From positions 1-6,476 of the forward strand of contig JAUVOB010000087.1 in assembly GCA_030599405.1 (NCBI GenBank): 6,476 bases of DNA. Reading direction: 5' to 3'. Position 1 is the stretch's first letter. Each line of letters begins with the position of its first letter. This document shows, piece by piece, positions 6,382 to 6,476 of this stretch. The notes under the pieces were generated by a model. That model was not told the origin of the DNA. It searched no databases and saw nothing but the letters and a program-made list of their open reading frames with translations. Source of the stretch: Chloroflexota bacterium. Lineage in GTDB: Bacteria; Chloroflexota; Anaerolineae; Promineifilales; Promineifilaceae. A program made the translations under genes and the position numbers.

Positions 6382-6476
6382 TTAGCTCGCGTAGTCACGG
6401 AGAGATTTGCTTCGGCTCGGATGTCTAAGTTTGCGCAATGCCTTGGCTTCGATCTGGCGTATCCGCTCACGGGTCA
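6382..6476 (-). CDS. rpoD: RNA polymerase primary sigma factor (sigma-70/RpoD), C-terminal fragment
   Basis: The last 30 complete codons and a TAA stop (6384-6382) of a gene entering from the right edge; it is too short to show as a long open frame. The peptide reads [20 protein letters not shown], then [10 protein letters not shown]. This is the end of region 4.2, the second helix of the helix-turn-helix that reads the -35 element, followed by the HPSRSxxLRDY tail found in housekeeping sigma factors. The partial codon at the edge ends in TG, consistent with the usual [10 protein letters not shown]. Alternative sigma factors of the ECF type lack this tail. A close RpoD paralogue (group 2 sigma) cannot be excluded from so short a piece. 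It lies on the same strand as nuoA, 245 bp upstream. Confidence 0.9.
   Translation of the reverse strand, partial: TRERIRQIEAKALRKLRHPSRSKSLRDYAS

Overview
The window carries one operon-like block on the minus strand. It encodes the start of respiratory complex I (NADH:quinone oxidoreductase, NDH-1) in the standard order nuoA-B-C-D-E-F-G, read from about 6136 down to 1. nuoG runs off the left edge. At the right edge, upstream and on the same strand, lie the last 30 complete codons of a housekeeping sigma-70 factor (rpoD). All substantial plus-strand open frames lie opposite these genes and look like shadows.

Layout by falling coordinate, which is the direction of transcription: rpoD 3' end (6476-6382); a 245-bp gap that is AT-rich on the rpoD side, with a 20-bp palindrome and a candidate extended -10 promoter; nuoA (6136-5768); nuoB overlapping nuoA by 10 bp; nuoC overlapping nuoB by 1 bp (TGATG); a 63-bp gap; nuoD; a 61-bp gap; nuoE, with a GTG start behind a clear AGGAG; a 2-bp gap; nuoF; a 68-bp gap; nuoG (1483 to 1, truncated).

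Together these genes make the peripheral arm of complex I plus one membrane subunit. NuoE, NuoF and NuoG form the NADH dehydrogenase module (FMN, clusters N1a, N3, N1b, N5, N4 and N7). NuoB, NuoC and NuoD form the quinone-reducing module (cluster N2 and the quinone pocket). NuoA helps form the membrane junction. The other membrane subunits (NuoH, I, J, K, L, M, N) would be expected past the left edge. Every cluster ligand expected in the visible parts of these subunits is present, so the complex looks functional.

The organism is a bacterium of mid GC content. Separate nuoC and nuoD, a Thermus-like spacing of the NuoG N1b ligands, and the GDCASCGG segment of NuoB together suggest a deep-branching Gram-positive-like or green non-sulfur lineage, perhaps Chloroflexota. 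This is inference from protein character, not a database match.

I found no mobile element, CRISPR array, tRNA or rRNA, and no sign of a new system. The items worth a second look are small: unusual residues in NuoB and NuoC, the rpoD-nuoA spacer, and the start codons.
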